Source: Myxococcales bacterium
Lineage (GTDB): Bacteria > Myxococcota_A > Bradymonadia > UBA7976 > UBA1532
Direction: 5' to 3'
Assembly (NCBI GenBank): GCA_020633555.1
Contig: JACKDL010000022.1
Coordinates: 36,660 to 100,659, forward strand
Length of the DNA stretch: 64,000 nucleotides
Below, in pieces: positions 38,310 to 46,553 of this stretch. Position 1 is the first letter of the stretch, and the number at the start of each line of letters is the position of its first letter. The notes beneath the pieces are model-generated. The model was given only the letters and a program-made list of their open reading frames with translations. It was not told where the DNA came from and searched no databases. The translations under genes and the position numbers were made by a program.

Positions 38310-38893
38310 GGCGCCTCCTCTTCGAGCTGCTCGCGCAGCCGCTCCAGCAGCCGCATCTTGCGCATGCGCACCGCCGACTTGCCCTTGCCCAGGGCCTCGG
38401 CCACCTCGCTGGCGTTGAGGCCCTCGACGAAGAACAGCCGCACCAGGAGCTGATCGCTGGGGGGCAGCTCGGCCACCACCGCCCGCACGCGGGCGTCGGT
38501 CTGGGCCTGCTGGGCGCGCTGCTCGGGGTCGTGGCGGCGGGCGGGCAACCGGCCCAGGTGGGCCTCGTCGCCCCGGCGGTCGTGGCGCTCGCGGGCCAGC
38601 CGGCGCTGGAAGTAGCGCAGGGCCACGGTGTAGAGCCAGCCGGTGAACGACGAGCGCCCCGCGAAGGTGCGCAGGCGCCGGCCGCCGTCCTCGAAGAGGA
38701 AGCCCACGAAGTCCTGCACCAGATCCTCGGGCTCAACGGGCGCCTCCGGCCTCCACTTCCCGAGCGCGCGGCTCAGGGCGCGGCGGACCACCGGACGGTG
38801 GGTGCGCTCGAACAGGCGCACGGCGGCGGGCTCGCCGTCGGCGAGCGCGCGCGCATGGTCCAACTCGTCGTCGGGTGGTTCGACGCGGGTCAC
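38306..38893 (-). CDS. ECF-type RNA polymerase sigma factor
   Basis: The protein is 195 residues from a GTG at 38893. Region 2 spans about residues 25-95: DLVQDFVGFLFEDGG and SSFTGWLYTVALRYFQRRLAR. Region 4 spans about 135-190: LPPSDQLLVRLFFVEGLNASEVAEALGKGKSAVRMRKMRLLERLR, the helix-turn-helix that contacts the -35 element. It is cotranscribed and coupled with the anti-sigma gene. ECF sigma factors usually autoregulate, but I could not identify a target promoter upstream. Regulon unknown. Confidence 0.88.
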   Translation of the reverse strand: MTRVEPPDDELDHARALADGEPAAVRLFERTHRPVVRRALSRALGKWRPEAPVEPEDLVQDFVGFLFEDGGRRLRTFAGRSSFTGWLYTVALRYFQRRLARERHDRRGDEAHLGRLPARRHDPEQRAQQAQTDARVRAVVAELPPSDQLLVRLFFVEGLNASEVAEALGKGKSAVRMRKMRLLERLREQLEEEAP

Positions 38894-38965
38894 TCGACGC
38901 CCTGTGAGGCCGGGCCCGGGCGGAGTGTCACGCGCAGGGAGCGATTGGGTGGGGGCGGGGGCGAA

Positions 38966-39910
38966 TTACTTCTGAGCGGGGGCGGCCTCGGGGGCGGCCT
39001 TCGCGCCGGCGGCGGCGCCCGCCATCATCATCATGCCGATCATGGCCTTGGCCTTGCCCAGCTCGGCCTCGCTCAGGGCCACGTTGATGGCCACGTCGGT
39101 GCCGTTCGCCTTGATGCTGGCCTTGTTGATGGCGTCGGCGAAGCCCATCTGGGCCAGGCCGGGGTTCTTCGCGGCCTCGGCGAGCTGGGCCTGGCCCATC
39201 TGCGCCAGGGTGCCGGCGGTCTTGGCGGTGGCGGTGCCCACGGCCATGGCCAGGCCCAGGCCGCCGCCCGCCAGGCTCAGGCTGCCGCGCAGGCTCTGCA
39301 GGTCGTTGGCCATGGGGTTGTTGCCCATCTGCTTCTTCATCTCGGCGGGCAGGTTCACGGCGAACCACACGGCGTCGCCCTGGTTGACCTTGCCGGCCAG
39401 ACCGGCCAGCTTCGCCTGGCCGCCGGTGCCCTTCACGGCCTTCGCCATGTACTTCTTGTTGGCCATGACCACCCGCGTGTTGGTGATCGCCACGCCCATG
39501 TCCTCCTGGGCGTTGTAGAGGAACTTGGCGCCGCCGTCGGTGATCTCGGTCAGCTTCTCCTTCTTGGCCAGCTCGATGATCTTGTCGGCCTTGAAGGTGC
39601 CCTCGGCGATGATCACGGGGGCGGGATCGCCCTTCTTGCCGGGGCTGAGGAAGATGGTGACGCTGCTCAGGTCCTTGAAGGGGTCGAAGCCGGCCTTCGC
39701 CTGCAGCTCCTCCATGCCCTTCTTGTAGTCGGGCGTGTTCTGGAAGGGCGTCACCAGGTCCTTGAACAGGGCGCTGCCCGTGATGGCCTTCACGTCGACG
39801 CGCACGACGGCGAAGGCGTCGGCGGGGGCGGACTTGAGGTCATCGGCCAGGGCGGGGGCGGCGAAGCTCATGGCGGCCGCGACGGCCAGCACCGAGGTCA
39901 GCTTGAACAT
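38966..39910 (-). CDS. secreted protein of unknown function, Ala/Lys-rich helical
   Basis: The protein is 314 residues from the ATG at 39910. A Sec signal peptide is clear (MFKLTSVLAVAAAMSFAAPALA, cleavage before DDL). The mature protein alternates beta-like stretches (AVVRVDVKAITGS, VTIFLSPGKKGD) with helices and ends in a long Ala/Met/Lys-rich segment (MIGMMMMAGAAAGAKAAPEAAPAQK in part). It resembles the DUF3352-like or lipid-binding-like proteins in which a single domain is repeated, but I cannot assign a family. It is divergent from putA. Confidence 0.75.
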   Translation of the reverse strand: MFKLTSVLAVAAAMSFAAPALADDLKSAPADAFAVVRVDVKAITGSALFKDLVTPFQNTPDYKKGMEELQAKAGFDPFKDLSSVTIFLSPGKKGDPAPVIIAEGTFKADKIIELAKKEKLTEITDGGAKFLYNAQEDMGVAITNTRVVMANKKYMAKAVKGTGGQAKLAGLAGKVNQGDAVWFAVNLPAEMKKQMGNNPMANDLQSLRGSLSLAGGGLGLAMAVGTATAKTAGTLAQMGQAQLAEAAKNPGLAQMGFADAINKASIKANGTDVAINVALSEAELGKAKAMIGMMMMAGAAAGAKAAPEAAPAQK

Positions 39911-40095
39911 GGGATGAGGCTCCAGGCGTTCTTCAGGGTTGGGGCGCGCGCCGACGGCGGCCGTGGTGCGCCATTCACCCCCAGAGGGCACCCGGCGCGC
40001 GAGCGCGGGAATTCTCCGGGGGGCGGCGACCCGCCGTCAACCGAGTTGTCCCCGCGACCGATACCCACCGGGCGCACGGCGCCAGGAGGTCAGGC

Positions 40096-43086
40096 ATGAA
40101 GGTTGGGCACGAGGACCGGGTTCGGGCCATCGGCGAGCAGTTGTTCGAGCGGATGGCCGGCCACGCCCCCGGCGTGTTCGACAAGGCGTGGTGGAGCGGG
40201 CAGGTGCTCGAGTGGGCCATGCGCGATCCCGCCTTCAAGACCGAGATGTTCCGCTTCGTGGACGTGTTCCCCGTGCTCGACGGCCCCGAGGCCATCGGCG
40301 AGCACGTGCGCGAGTACCTGCTGAAGCCCGGCCTGAACGTGCCCGGCCCCATCAAGCTGGCGCTGAAGGGGGCCAACCTGTCGAAGCTGGCCATGAAGGT
40401 GGCCGCCGGGCAGATCGCGAAGAACCTGGAGGCCATGGGCCGCGGCTTCATCGCCGGCCGGGACCCGGCGGACGCGGTGGCCACCGTTCAGGCCATGCGG
40501 GCCCAGGGGCTGGCCTTCACCGTGGACCTGCTGGGCGAGGCCACCGTCAGCGAGGTCGAGGCGCGGGCCTACGCCGAGCGCTACCTGGCGCTCATCGACA
40601 CCCTGGCCGACGCCGCCCGGGCCTGGGGCCCCGACGAGCGCCTGGACCGGGACGACCACGGGGCCATCCCCGCGGTGAACGTGTCGGTGAAGGTCAGCGC
40701 CATGCACAGCCAGCTCGACGCCCTGGATCTGGAGGCCAGCGTCGAGGCCGCCGCCCTGCGGCTGATCCCGGTGTTCGAGCGGGCCCGGGATCGCGGCGTG
40801 TTCATCAACCTGGACCTGGAGAGCTACGGGCTGAAGGACGTGACCCTGGCCCTGTTCAAGCGGGTGATGGGCGATCCGCGGCTGGCGGACTACGCGCACG
40901 CGGGGGTGGTGATCCAGGCCTACCTGCGCGACGCCGAGCAGGATCTGGAGGACCTGATCCGCTGGGCCCGCAAGACCGCCCGGCGGCGGATCACCGTGCG
41001 GCTGGTGAAGGGCGCCTACTGGGACTACGAGACGGTGCACGCGGCCCAGGAGGGCTGGGCCAGCCCGGTGTGGCTCGACAAGAGCGACTCCGACGCCTGC
41101 TACGAGCGCTGCGCCGCCACTTTGCTGAACAATCACAAGCACATCCGCGCCGCATTCGCCAGCCACAACGTGCGCAGCCTGGCCTTCGCCATGGCCACCG
41201 CCGAGGCCTGCGGCGTGCCCAAGGCGGGCTTCGAGATCCAGTGCCTGTACGGCATGGCCGAGCCCATCAAGGCCGCCTGCGTGGCCGAGGGCTACCGGGT
41301 GCGCGTGTACACGCCGGTGGGCGAGCTCATCCCCGGCATGGCGTACCTGGTGCGGCGGCTGCTGGAGAACACCAGCAATGAGGGTTGGCTGCGGCAGGGG
41401 TTTGCCGAGAAGCGCAGCACCGCCGAGCTGCTGGCGGCGCCGAAGCGGGTGGAGCGCGACCCCTGGTTGCGGCCCCGGCCCAAGGCGAAGACCTCCGTGG
41501 ATGACCCCGGGCCGTTCATCAACGAGCCCATGCGCGACTTCAACCACCCCGAGCCCCGGGCGGCCTTCGCCGAGGCGGTGGCCCGGGCGCCCAAGCGACT
41601 GGGCAAGACCTGGGGGCCCCTGATCGACGGGAAGGTGCGCAAGACCGGGCGCACCCTGGACAGCGTGGATCCCGCCGACGGGGCGACGGTGGTGGGCACG
41701 GTGCATCTGGCGGGCAAGGGCGACGCCGACGACGCCCTGGCGGCCGCGCAGGCGGCGTGGCCCGACTGGCGGGACCGGCCGTGGCGCGACCGGGCGGCGG
41801 TGCTGTTCGACGCGGCGGCGCGCATGCGGGCCCGGCGGGACGAGCTGGCGGCGCTGATGGTGCGCGAGGTGGGCAAGCCCTGGCGCGAGGCGGACGCCGA
41901 CGTGTGCGAGGCCATCGACTTCTGTGAGTACTACGGGCGGCTGGCCCTGCAGCTCGGCGCGGGGCGACCCATGCAGCCCAACCTGCCCGGCGAGGCCAAC
42001 CGGCTGATCTACGAGGGGCGCGGCGTGGCCCTGGTGGTGGCGCCGTGGAACTTCCCGCTGGCGATCCTGGCGGGGATGACCGCCGCCGCGCTGGTCACCG
42101 GCAACGCGGTGATCATGAAGCCCGCCGAGCAGAGCATGGTGATCGGGCTGGAGCTCGCGCGGATCCTGCTGGACGCAGGGGCGCCGAAGGGCGCGCTGCA
42201 GTGCCTGCCCGGCCTGGGCGAGGAGGTGGGCGCCCACCTGGTGGCCCACCCGAAGGTCCACACGGTGGCCTTCACCGGCAGCATGGCCGTGGGGCTCGAG
42301 ATCTGGCGGCAGGCGGGCGTGACCCACCCCGGCCAGGCGCGGCTGAAGCGGGTGGTCTGCGAGATGGGCGGCAAGAACGCCATCATCGTGGACGACGACG
42401 CCGATCTGGACGAGGCCGTGCAGGGCGTGATCAAGAGCGCGTTCGGCTTCGCCGGGCAGAAGTGCAGCGCGTGCAGCCGGGTGATCGTGCTGGACAACCA
42501 GCACGACGCCTTCGTGGAGCGGCTGGTGGAGGCCACGCGCAGCCTGAAGGTGGGCGCGGCCACCGATCCAGGCGTGGCCCTGGGGCCGGTGATCGAGCGC
42601 GAGGCGTGGCACCGGCTGAAGGGCGTGATCGAGGCCGGCAAGCGCACCGCGCGGCTGCTGGTGGGCGGCGAGCTGGTGGGGCCCGGGCACTTCGTGCAGC
42701 CCACGGTGTTCGACGAGGTGGCGCCGGATGATCCGCTGGCCACCCAGGAGCACTTCGGGCCCGTGCTGGCGGTGCTGCGCGCGCCCAGCTTCGACGCGGC
42801 CCTGAAGCTGGCGGTGGAGGGCACGCCCTACGCGCTGACCGGCGGGCTCTACAGCCGCACGCCCAGCCACATCGAGCGGGCGAAGCGCGAGTACCGGGTG
42901 GGCAACCTGTACATCAACCGCTCCATCACCGGCGCCATCGTGGGGCGGCAGCCCTTCGGCGGGTTCGGCATGAGCGGGGGCGGCACCAAGGCCGGCGGGC
43001 CCGACTACCTGCTGCAGTTCGTGGATCCGCGCACCATCACCGAGAACACGCTGCGGCGGGGCTTCGCGCCCGAGGCCGAGGGCTGA
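40096..43086 (+). CDS. putA: bifunctional proline dehydrogenase / delta-1-pyrroline-5-carboxylate dehydrogenase
   Basis: The protein is 996 residues from the ATG at 40096, with AGGAGG eight bases upstream. It oxidises proline to glutamate in two steps. The N-terminal FAD-dependent PRODH barrel includes NVSVKVSAM, INLDLESYGL, VRLVKGAYWDYE, and a C-terminal barrel helix. The aldehyde dehydrogenase half has PWNFPLAILAGM, TGNAVIMKPAEQS, VAFTGSMAVG, the catalytic Cys in FGFAGQKCSACSRV, and NRSITGAIVGRQPFGGFGMSG. The length matches the short PutA forms without the N-terminal DNA-binding domain. Substrate channelling between the two active sites is known for this family. Confidence 0.93.
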   Translation: MKVGHEDRVRAIGEQLFERMAGHAPGVFDKAWWSGQVLEWAMRDPAFKTEMFRFVDVFPVLDGPEAIGEHVREYLLKPGLNVPGPIKLALKGANLSKLAMKVAAGQIAKNLEAMGRGFIAGRDPADAVATVQAMRAQGLAFTVDLLGEATVSEVEARAYAERYLALIDTLADAARAWGPDERLDRDDHGAIPAVNVSVKVSAMHSQLDALDLEASVEAAALRLIPVFERARDRGVFINLDLESYGLKDVTLALFKRVMGDPRLADYAHAGVVIQAYLRDAEQDLEDLIRWARKTARRRITVRLVKGAYWDYETVHAAQEGWASPVWLDKSDSDACYERCAATLLNNHKHIRAAFASHNVRSLAFAMATAEACGVPKAGFEIQCLYGMAEPIKAACVAEGYRVRVYTPVGELIPGMAYLVRRLLENTSNEGWLRQGFAEKRSTAELLAAPKRVERDPWLRPRPKAKTSVDDPGPFINEPMRDFNHPEPRAAFAEAVARAPKRLGKTWGPLIDGKVRKTGRTLDSVDPADGATVVGTVHLAGKGDADDALAAAQAAWPDWRDRPWRDRAAVLFDAAARMRARRDELAALMVREVGKPWREADADVCEAIDFCEYYGRLALQLGAGRPMQPNLPGEANRLIYEGRGVALVVAPWNFPLAILAGMTAAALVTGNAVIMKPAEQSMVIGLELARILLDAGAPKGALQCLPGLGEEVGAHLVAHPKVHTVAFTGSMAVGLEIWRQAGVTHPGQARLKRVVCEMGGKNAIIVDDDADLDEAVQGVIKSAFGFAGQKCSACSRVIVLDNQHDAFVERLVEATRSLKVGAATDPGVALGPVIEREAWHRLKGVIEAGKRTARLLVGGELVGPGHFVQPTVFDEVAPDDPLATQEHFGPVLAVLRAPSFDAALKLAVEGTPYALTGGLYSRTPSHIERAKREYRVGNLYINRSITGAIVGRQPFGGFGMSGGGTKAGGPDYLLQFVDPRTITENTLRRGFAPEAEG

Positions 43087-43186
43087 GGGTCACGCCGAGG
43101 CTTTCTGCGAGGTTTCTGCGGGGGGCGTTGCGGGTTCGGGCCCGAGACTGCGCCTGGGCCCGTGCACCCTCTGATGGAGCCTTACC

Positions 43187-44095
43187 ATGCGCCTGTCCCA
43201 CCTGTTCGGTTTCACCGTCGCTGGCCTGATGGCCCTGCCCGCTGCCCACGCTGGCAAGAAGAACAACGTACAGGGCTCGCTGAAGAACGGCGAGCTGAAG
43301 CTGGAGTGCCGCAACCAGGGCTACAAGTGCTCGGCCATCGTGACGCTGCGCGGCGACACGGTGGTGGTGCGCCACAAGGACTCGCGCGACGACCGCTACA
43401 CCTTCAAGAAGCGCGACGTGACGCGGATCTACTTCCGCGGCAGCAACAAGGACGACCACTTCGAGAACAACACCGCCATCCCCTGCCGCATGGATGGGCG
43501 GGAGGGCGCTGACTACCTGAAGGGCGGCGCGGGCGACGACCGCATCAACGGCCAGGCCGGCAACGACGACATCTACGGCCGCGGCGGCGACGATGTGCTG
43601 GAGGGCGGCCGCGGCGACGACGAGATCCGCGGCGGCGCCGGCAACGACACGCTGCGGGGCCAGTCGGGCCACGACAAGCTCTACGGCGAGGCGGGCGACG
43701 ACGAGCTGCGCGGCGGCGACGGCGACGACACCCTGGAGGGCGGCCACGGCAACGACCGCATGTGGGGCGATCGCGGCGACGACACGCTGAAGGGCGACGC
43801 CGGCAACGACCGGCTGGCCGGCAACAACGGCCAGGACAAGCTGCACGGCGGCGGCGGTGACGACCACCTGGACGGCGGCGACCGGCGGGATCGCCTGTTC
43901 GGCGACGCGGGCAATGACACCCTGCTGGGCGGCGCCGCGACCGATGTGCTGGACGGCGGCGGCGACCACGACACGTGCAACGGCCAGGGCATCACGCCGT
44001 ACCGAGACAAGGACGATGGGAGCACCAAGACGACCCTTCACCGCGGCCCCAACAGGTGCCACAACTGCGAAGAGAGCAGCAACTGCGGCGGCTGA
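43187..44095 (+). CDS. secreted RTX-repeat calcium-binding protein
   Basis: The protein is 302 residues with a Sec signal peptide (cut after AAHAG, about residue 22) and a GGAG ribosome site. Residues about 25-100 form a beta-rich domain (CSAIVTLRGDTVVVRH). Residues about 105-260 are some fifteen RTX nonapeptides, GGxGxDxLxG (GGAGDDRING, GQAGNDDIYG, GGGGDDHLDGG), which bind calcium and fold as a beta-roll. The end has CHNCEESSNC, a small Cys cluster. Typical RTX proteins lack an N-terminal signal peptide and leave through type I secretion; this one has the Sec signal instead. Function unknown. Confidence 0.85.
   Translation: MRLSHLFGFTVAGLMALPAAHAGKKNNVQGSLKNGELKLECRNQGYKCSAIVTLRGDTVVVRHKDSRDDRYTFKKRDVTRIYFRGSNKDDHFENNTAIPCRMDGREGADYLKGGAGDDRINGQAGNDDIYGRGGDDVLEGGRGDDEIRGGAGNDTLRGQSGHDKLYGEAGDDELRGGDGDDTLEGGHGNDRMWGDRGDDTLKGDAGNDRLAGNNGQDKLHGGGGDDHLDGGDRRDRLFGDAGNDTLLGGAATDVLDGGGDHDTCNGQGITPYRDKDDGSTKTTLHRGPNRCHNCEESSNCGG
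43520..43965 (+). repeat. RTX nonapeptide coding repeats
   Basis: 27-base units coding GGxGxDxLx; the DNA is a run of GGCGGC/GACGAC patterns. Confidence 0.75.
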
Positions 44096-44104
44096 GGGGC
44101 GCCG

Positions 44105-46486
44105 TCAGCGGGGGGTGATGGGCTCAGGCTGCGCGTCGGGCAGCAGCGGGTGGGCCTTGGCGAGCTGCGCCTGGACCACCTTCGGATCGCCGGTGGGCCG
44201 CTCGCAGCGCCCGGCCTCGCACACGTAGACCGTGGCCTGGCCCCCCTGCGCCCCCTTCCCCTTCGCCCACGCCGCCGGCGGCTCCACGCCCGGCGCCAGG
44301 GTGATCACCCCCCGGTTCGGCAGGAACGCAGCGCCGATGGCGGCCGCCAGGGCCTCGCCGGGGTCCTGGGCCGTCTGCACCAGCACCACCTCGCGCGGCG
44401 TGTCGTGGGCGAAGTCCAGGGCCGCCAGCATGCCGGGCAGGGCGTGGCCGGCCGCGTTCAGGGGCTCGGCGAAGGCGGCCAACAGCTTCTCGGCGCGCTC
44501 GCCGTACTGGCGGTCGCCCGTCAGCACCTCCAGGCGCAGCAGGTTCAGGGCGGCTGAGCTGTTCCCCGCGGGGCGCGCGCCGTCGTACTCGGGCTTCTCG
44601 CGGGTGAGCAGCGCCTCGCCGTCCTCGGCGGTGGCGTAGTAGCCGCCCGCCGGATCGGTGTACCAGCGGTCCTGCACCGCCTGCAGGGCCACGGCATCGT
44701 CCAGCCAGCGGGCCTGCCCCGTGGCCTCGTACAGGCTGAGCAGGCCCCCGATGAGCCAGGCGTGGTCGTCCAGGGTGGCGGCGCCGGTGACCGTGCCCTT
44801 GCGCCAGGCGCGGTGCAGGCGGCCCTCGCCGTCGCGCAGGGTGCTGAGCGCAAAATCGGCGGCGCGGGCGGCCACGGCCACGTAGCGGGGCTCGCGCAGG
44901 GCCTGGCCGGCGAAGGCGAAGGCGTCGATCATCAGGCCGTTCCAGCCGGTGATCACCTTGTCGTCCAGCAGGGGCTGCGGGCGCTTCGCGCGGGCGGCCA
45001 GCAGCCGGGCGTCGGCCTCGGCCAGGGCCGCCTTCAGCGCGGTGACGTCCAGGCCGTGCCGCTCGGCCACCGTGGGCAGCGACCGCCACACCGTCAGGAT
45101 GCTGCGCCCCTCGAAGTTGCCCTGCGGCGTCACGCCGTACCAGTCGCCCACCAGCGCCGCGCGCTCCGCGCCCAGCACCTCGGCCAGCTCGCGGGGGGTC
45201 CAGGTGAAGCTCAGGCCCTCCTCGGCGTGGCCGTCGAGGCCGGGGCTGTCGGCGTCGGTGGCCGAGTGGAAGCCGCCCGCCGGATCCACCAGCTCGCGGG
45301 CCACATAGTCCAGGGTGCGCCGGGCCACGGCCGCCAGATCGGCGTGGCCGCTGGCCTGCCAGGCCTCGATGTACAGGCGAGCGAGCTGGGCCTGGTCGTA
45401 GAGCATCTTCTCGAAGTGGGGCACCAGCCAGCGGCCGTCGGTGCTGTAGCGGTGGAAGCCGCCGCCGAGCTGGTCGAACAGGCCGCCGGCGGCCATGCGC
45501 CGCAGGGTGTGGACCACCTGCCGCAGGGCCTCGGCGTCGCCGGTGCGGCGGTGGTAGCGCAGCAGCAGCGCCGGCACCGCCGGGCGGGGGAACTTGGGCG
45601 GGGGGCCCCAGCCGCCGTGGGTGGCGTCGAACTGGCGGGCCAGCCGGCGCACCCCGCGCTCGATGGCCTGAGGGCCGGGCAGGGTGCCGGGCCGGCGGGG
45701 CTTCGCCGCTGCGGCCAGCCGCTCCGAGACGTCCTTGGCCCGGCTCAGCAGGCCGGCGCGATCGCCCTGCCAGTCACGGGCCAGCGCCTGCAGGATCTCC
45801 AGGAAGCCCTGGCGGGCCCCCCGCGCCCCGGCCCGCGGGGGGAAGTAGGTGCCGGCGAAGAAGGGCTCGCGGTCGGGGGTGAGCACCACGGTCATGGGCC
45901 AGCCGCCCTGGCCCGCCAGCACGTGCACCGCGTTCATGTACACCGCGTCCACGTCGGGCCGGGCCTCGCGGTCCACCTTGATGGCCACGAAGTGCTGGTT
46001 GATGAAGGCGGCGATCTCCAGATCCTCGAAGGACTCGCGCTCCATCACGTGGCACCAGTGGCAGGTGCTGTAGCCCACGCTCAGCAGCACCGGGCGATTC
46101 AGGCGCCGAGCCTTCTCGAAGGCGGCGTCGCCCCAGGGGTGCCAGTTCACGGGGTTGTGGGCGTGCTGCAGCAGGTAGGGGCTGACGCTGCGGGCCAGCC
46201 GGTTGACGAACTGCGGCGCGCCGTCCGGGCGCAGGTGGTGGGTGCGCGGCGGGTGCCCCGAGGCCTGCGCCGCCGCGCGCAGGGCCTCGTCCAGGGCCGG
46301 CGACGGGCCCGCCACCCCCGGCAGCGTGGGCTCGCCCGCGTCCTCGGCGGGGGCCGTGTTGACCGGGACCGCGCTGGCGGGGGCCGCGCTGGCGGGCGGC
46401 GGGCTCACCGGCGCCGCGGGGGGTGGGCCCGGCGCGGGCTTGCACCCCGCCAGCCCCAGCAGCAGGAACGGCAGCAGGCGACCCAT
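44105..46486 (-). CDS. YyaL/SSP411-type thioredoxin-domain lipoprotein
   Basis: The protein is 793 residues from the ATG at 46486. It carries a lipobox LAGC (Cys15), unusual for this family. After a linker, residues about 95-240 are a thioredoxin-like (DUF255) domain: SPYLLQHAHNPVNWHPWG, CHWCHVMERESFED (active CxxC), VDREARPDVDAVY and GGWPMTVVLTPDREPFFAGTYFP. The rest is an (alpha/alpha)6 toroid (RFDATHGGWGPPPKFPRP, PHFEKMLYDQAQLA, GFHSATDADSPG). The function of this family is not established; humans have one homologue (SPATA20). The signal suggests an envelope location here. It is divergent from the subtilisin gene, starts 67 bases apart. Confidence 0.88.
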   Translation of the reverse strand: MGRLLPFLLLGLAGCKPAPGPPPAAPVSPPPASAAPASAVPVNTAPAEDAGEPTLPGVAGPSPALDEALRAAAQASGHPPRTHHLRPDGAPQFVNRLARSVSPYLLQHAHNPVNWHPWGDAAFEKARRLNRPVLLSVGYSTCHWCHVMERESFEDLEIAAFINQHFVAIKVDREARPDVDAVYMNAVHVLAGQGGWPMTVVLTPDREPFFAGTYFPPRAGARGARQGFLEILQALARDWQGDRAGLLSRAKDVSERLAAAAKPRRPGTLPGPQAIERGVRRLARQFDATHGGWGPPPKFPRPAVPALLLRYHRRTGDAEALRQVVHTLRRMAAGGLFDQLGGGFHRYSTDGRWLVPHFEKMLYDQAQLARLYIEAWQASGHADLAAVARRTLDYVARELVDPAGGFHSATDADSPGLDGHAEEGLSFTWTPRELAEVLGAERAALVGDWYGVTPQGNFEGRSILTVWRSLPTVAERHGLDVTALKAALAEADARLLAARAKRPQPLLDDKVITGWNGLMIDAFAFAGQALREPRYVAVAARAADFALSTLRDGEGRLHRAWRKGTVTGAATLDDHAWLIGGLLSLYEATGQARWLDDAVALQAVQDRWYTDPAGGYYATAEDGEALLTREKPEYDGARPAGNSSAALNLLRLEVLTGDRQYGERAEKLLAAFAEPLNAAGHALPGMLAALDFAHDTPREVVLVQTAQDPGEALAAAIGAAFLPNRGVITLAPGVEPPAAWAKGKGAQGGQATVYVCEAGRCERPTGDPKVVQAQLAKAHPLLPDAQPEPITPR

Positions 46487-46553
46487 GGTGATCCTTCGCT
46501 CGCATTGGCCATGGCCGAAGTCGTACCACACGCCGTCCCACCTCGGAGTGCCC

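Noticed and set aside
40096..43086. PutA as a transcriptional repressor of its own gene
   Set aside because: There is no ribbon-helix-helix domain at the N-terminus; it starts directly with the PRODH region.
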